Shown here in pieces: positions 61,086 through 64,000 of a DNA stretch of 64,000 bases. Every line of letters begins with the position of its first letter. Position 1 is the first letter of the stretch. A model generated the notes under the pieces. It ran no database searches and had not been told where the DNA came from. It saw only the letters and a program-made list of their open reading frames with translations. The DNA lies in the NCBI RefSeq assembly GCF_000517125.1, contig NZ_KI912155.1, forward strand, positions 1,612,694 to 1,676,693. Direction: 5' to 3'. The translations under genes were made by a program, and so were the position numbers. This stretch comes from Arthrobacter sp. MA-N2 (GTDB lineage: Bacteria > Actinomycetota > Actinomycetes > Actinomycetales > Micrococcaceae).

Positions 61086-63164
61086 GTGACGACTACTGCA
61101 ACAACGCGATCCAGCTCAGCATCCAAGTCCAAGCAGAAGACGGGCATCACCGAAGGTCTCAGATTCGGCAGATTCCCCATTACGGCCGTGCAACCCGTGA
61201 TCGAAGAAGGCCGGTTCCCGGCCAAGGCGTTGCCAGGCGAAGACCTGGTGGTAGGCGCCACGGTCTTCCGTGAGGGCCACGACCAGCTTGGCGTGAGTGC
61301 CATCCTTTTGGACCCGAAAGGCAAAGAGCGTCAACGTGTCCGGCTCGCACCCGCACCGGGCGAGCGCGGAAAGGGAACCGACCGTTGGGAAGGCCTGCTG
61401 ACCCCGACGGCGCCGGGAGCCTGGACGTTCGCGATCGAAGCCTGGCACGATCGCTACGGAACGTGGCACCACAACGCCGAAGTCAAGGTCGAGGCCGGTA
61501 TCGACGTCGAGCTGATGCTCGCCGAAGGCGTCGCCCTCCTCGCGGAAGCCGCCGGTGAGAGCGCTCGCAGCGCGGCAGACAAGCGCACCCTTCGCGCCGC
61601 TTCTGAAGCGTTGGCTGATACGTCGAAGACTGCCGAGGAGCGCCTTGCTGCCGGTTTCAGCGCAGAGGTTGCCGCCGTCGTCGAGCGCCAGCCGATCCGT
61701 GAACTGGTGACCGTCTCGGACCAGTACCCGCTGCTGGTGGAGCGTGACCTTGCCGGCCGCGGAGCCTGGTACGAATTCTTCCCGCGTTCCGAGGGGGCCG
61801 TTTTCGATCCCGCCAACGGAACATGGACCTCAGGGAACTTTACGACGGCGGCTAAGCGGCTCGACGCTGTTGCGGACATGGGCTTTGATGTCATCTACCT
61901 GCCGCCGATCCACCCGATTGGGTTCCAACACCGCAAGGGCCGCAACAACTCGCTGACCCCGGGTCCGCAAGATCCCGGCTCGCCGTGGGCTATCGGCTCC
62001 AAGGACGGCGGGCACGACGCCATCCACCCGGAACTCGGATCGTTCGAAGATTTTGACGCCTTCGTAGCCCGCGCCAATGAGCTGGGCCTGGAAGTAGCGC
62101 TCGACTTGGCGCTGCAGGCCGCCCCTGACCATCCCTGGGTGAAGACAAACCCGGAATGGTTTACCACCCGTGTGGACGGCAGCATCGCCTACGCGGAAAA
62201 CCCGCCCAAGAAGTACCAGGACATCTACCCGCTGAATTTCGACAACGATCCCGCCGGGCTGTCCAAGGAAGTCCTGCGGATTGTCTTCCTGTGGGTCAGC
62301 CACGGCGTGAAGATCTTCCGTGTGGACAACCCGCACACCAAACCGGTGTGGTTCTGGGAGTGGCTGATCGGCAAGGTCAACAAGAAGTACCCCGACGTCG
62401 TTTTCCTCGCCGAGGCGTTCACCCGCCCCGCGATGATGCACGCCCTCGGCCGGGCAGGCTTCCAACAGTCATACACCTACTTCACTTGGCGGAACACGAA
62501 GCGCGAACTGGAGTCCTACTTCCACGAGGTCAGCCACGTGTCCCCGGCATATTTCAGACCCAACTTCTTCGTCAACACCCCGGACATCCTCACGGAATAC
62601 CTCCAGTACGGCGGTCCGGCCGCATTCCGCATCCGTGCCGCCCTGGCTGCCACCGCCAGCCCGCTGTGGGGTGTCTATGCCGGATTCGAACTATACGAGC
62701 ACGTGGCACGTCCGGGTGCCGAGGAGTATATCGACAACGAGAAATACGAGTTCAAGAACCGCAACTGGGATGCCGCGGCTGCCTCCGGGCACAGTCTGGC
62801 CCCCTACATCACACGGCTGAACGCCATTCGAAAGGCCCACCCCGCCTTGGGCGATCTGCAGAACCTGACGCTGCATGACAGCACGGATGACGCCACCATC
62901 GTGTTCTCCAAGCACAAGACCCTGCCCGACGGCAGCAAGGACACCTTGATCATCGTGGTCAACGTCGATCCCCACGGCACCAGGGAAAGCACCGTGACCC
63001 TGGATCTCTCCGCTCTTTCGCTGGATCCATCCGACTTCACCGCCAACGGACGATTCTGGGTGGATGATTTGGTCAGCGGCGAAAGCTGGGAGTGGGGCGA
63101 GTACAACTACGTCCGACTAGACGCCCATGTAGAACCGGCACACATTCTCAACATCCGGAGGTAG
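61086..63164 (+). CDS. glgE: Alpha-1,4-glucan:maltose-1-phosphate maltosyltransferase
   Basis: 692 aa GH13_3 enzyme. N-terminal domain ([28 protein letters not shown]), catalytic barrel with [16 protein letters not shown], nucleophile Asp in [12 protein letters not shown] and acid Glu in [10 protein letters not shown]. It adds maltose from maltose-1-phosphate to alpha-glucan. GTG at 61086 lies 7 nt after TAACGT, preferred over the ATG nine codons earlier. treS follows after 5 nt, as expected for the TreS-Pep2-GlgE-GlgB route. Confidence 0.95.
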   Translation: MTTTATTRSSSASKSKQKTGITEGLRFGRFPITAVQPVIEEGRFPAKALPGEDLVVGATVFREGHDQLGVSAILLDPKGKERQRVRLAPAPGERGKGTDRWEGLLTPTAPGAWTFAIEAWHDRYGTWHHNAEVKVEAGIDVELMLAEGVALLAEAAGESARSAADKRTLRAASEALADTSKTAEERLAAGFSAEVAAVVERQPIRELVTVSDQYPLLVERDLAGRGAWYEFFPRSEGAVFDPANGTWTSGNFTTAAKRLDAVADMGFDVIYLPPIHPIGFQHRKGRNNSLTPGPQDPGSPWAIGSKDGGHDAIHPELGSFEDFDAFVARANELGLEVALDLALQAAPDHPWVKTNPEWFTTRVDGSIAYAENPPKKYQDIYPLNFDNDPAGLSKEVLRIVFLWVSHGVKIFRVDNPHTKPVWFWEWLIGKVNKKYPDVVFLAEAFTRPAMMHALGRAGFQQSYTYFTWRNTKRELESYFHEVSHVSPAYFRPNFFVNTPDILTEYLQYGGPAAFRIRAALAATASPLWGVYAGFELYEHVARPGAEEYIDNEKYEFKNRNWDAAAASGHSLAPYITRLNAIRKAHPALGDLQNLTLHDSTDDATIVFSKHKTLPDGSKDTLIIVVNVDPHGTRESTVTLDLSALSLDPSDFTANGRFWVDDLVSGESWEWGEYNYVRLDAHVEPAHILNIRR

Positions 63165-63169
63165 CCTTA

Positions 63170-64000
63170 GTGAGCTTCAATCCGCAGGGCCAGAGCCAGT
63201 ACTTTACGCCTAAGAACACTTTCGAGTTGAACGCCCCGGGCCTTCAGCATGACCCTCACTGGTATCGGAAGGCGGTTTTCTACGAGGTGCTGGTGAGGGC
63301 CTTCGCGGATGCCAATGGTGACGGCTCGGGCGATTTTCACGGCCTGATCGACAAACTGGACTATCTGCAATGGCTCGGGGTGGACTGTTTGTGGCTGCCG
63401 CCATTCTTCGATTCGCCCCTGCGCGACGGCGGCTACGACATTTCCGATTACACCTCCGTCCTGGACGAGTTCGGCACCATCAGCGATTTCAAACGGCTCG
63501 TGGCCGAGGCCCATGCAAGGGGCGTCCGGGTCATCATCGACCTCCCCCTGAACCACACCTCGGACCAACACCCGTGGTTCCAGGAGTCGCGCAAGAATCC
63601 AGATGGTCCTTATGGCGACTTCTACGTGTGGAGTGACACCGACGAAAAGTACCAGGACGCCCGCATCATCTTCGTGGATACGGAAGAGTCGAACTGGACC
63701 TTCGATCCGATCCGCAGGCAGTTCTTCTGGCACCGCTTCTTCAGCCACCAACCTGACCTGAACTTCGAAAACCCCAAGGTGATCGAGGCCGTCCACGACG
63801 TCGTCCGGTTCTGGCTGGACCAAGGAATTGACGGATTTCGGGCGGATGCCATCCCGTACCTTTTCGAAGAGGAGGGCACGAATTGCGAAAACCTGCCGGC
63901 CACCCACGGCTTCCTGCGGGAACTTCGCAAGATGGTGGACGAGAACTACCCCGGCCGCGTGATCATCGCCGAAGCCAACCAACCACCGCACGACGTCGTG
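63170..64000 (+). CDS. treS: Trehalose synthase TreS (3' end beyond window)
   Basis: 277 codons are visible, open to the last base. GTG at 63170 has GGAGG 8 nt upstream, overlapping the end of glgE. GH13_16 landmarks: [45 protein letters not shown], and nucleophile Asp in [10 protein letters not shown]. It interconverts maltose and trehalose; maltose is then phosphorylated by Pep2/Mak (often fused or next in line) for GlgE. Confidence 0.95.
   Translation, partial: MSFNPQGQSQYFTPKNTFELNAPGLQHDPHWYRKAVFYEVLVRAFADANGDGSGDFHGLIDKLDYLQWLGVDCLWLPPFFDSPLRDGGYDISDYTSVLDEFGTISDFKRLVAEAHARGVRVIIDLPLNHTSDQHPWFQESRKNPDGPYGDFYVWSDTDEKYQDARIIFVDTEESNWTFDPIRRQFFWHRFFSHQPDLNFENPKVIEAVHDVVRFWLDQGIDGFRADAIPYLFEEEGTNCENLPATHGFLRELRKMVDENYPGRVIIAEANQPPHDVV

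Noticed and set aside
1..64000. CRISPR array or rRNA genes
   Set aside because: No regularly spaced direct repeats with unique spacers and no rRNA-like sequence were seen on either strand.

Overview
The window is high-GC actinobacterial chromosome, most likely Micrococcaceae (Arthrobacter / Paenarthrobacter / Pseudarthrobacter type). Supporting signs: the carD-ispD-ispF-cysS-rlmB run, phoU diverging from a senX3-regX3 pair, a Bpa-type proteasome activator ending in GQYL, the GlgE/TreS alpha-glucan pathway, and many genes whose start codon sits 5-8 nt after a TANNNT -10 box (leaderless transcripts). The genus is inferred; no rRNA is present.

Layout. 1-8988: right end of a prophage abutting a tRNA-Ser(GCU) gene. 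It holds a truncated tail / receptor-binding protein with an SGNH esterase, a membrane acyltransferase, three lipoproteins (two are 180-aa paralogues), a zinc-ribbon/SEC-C membrane protein, several very small genes and a tyrosine integrase. 9174-20135: prolyl oligopeptidase diverging from an FAD/NAD(P)-binding protein, a 1498-aa secreted nuclease/5'-nucleotidase flanked by two copies of one palindromic repeat, a VOC protein and UppP. 20245-28457: a K+ channel, nirB and nirD transcribed divergently around a three-repeat GlnR-like box, tRNA-Ser(UGA), quinone oxidoreductase, PadR regulator, Bpa and an aldo/keto reductase.

28548-35660: a patchy region ending at tRNA-Thr(CGU), with a rifampicin-phosphotransferase-like enzyme, tandem rhodanese, DUF1059, BTAD regulator, a gene fragment, DUF805 and tiny membrane proteins. 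It reads like a worn genomic island. 35962-43826: phosphonatase-like HAD, DUF559 protein, TAP-type lipoprotein hydrolase, holB-tmk, a trans-sulfuration enzyme, DUF2516 and a methyltransferase. 43971-53157: conserved core (gpmA, phoU / senX3-regX3 with an upstream PHO box, a lipoprotein, carD, ispDF, cysS, rlmB). 53209-54644: an IS3-family element inside the loop of an intergenic palindrome. 54716-64000: nitrilase-type amidohydrolase, then glycogen/trehalose metabolism (glgX, a barstar-like gene, glgP, glgE, treS running off the end).

How the genes work together. SenX3-RegX3-PhoU sense phosphate. NirB/NirD reduce nitrite under probable nitrogen control. IspD/IspF supply isoprenoid precursors and UppP recycles their lipid carrier product. 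GlgX and GlgP break down glycogen while TreS and GlgE route trehalose-derived maltose into alpha-glucan. The accessory gene content is concentrated in the prophage end and in the region beside tRNA-Thr.
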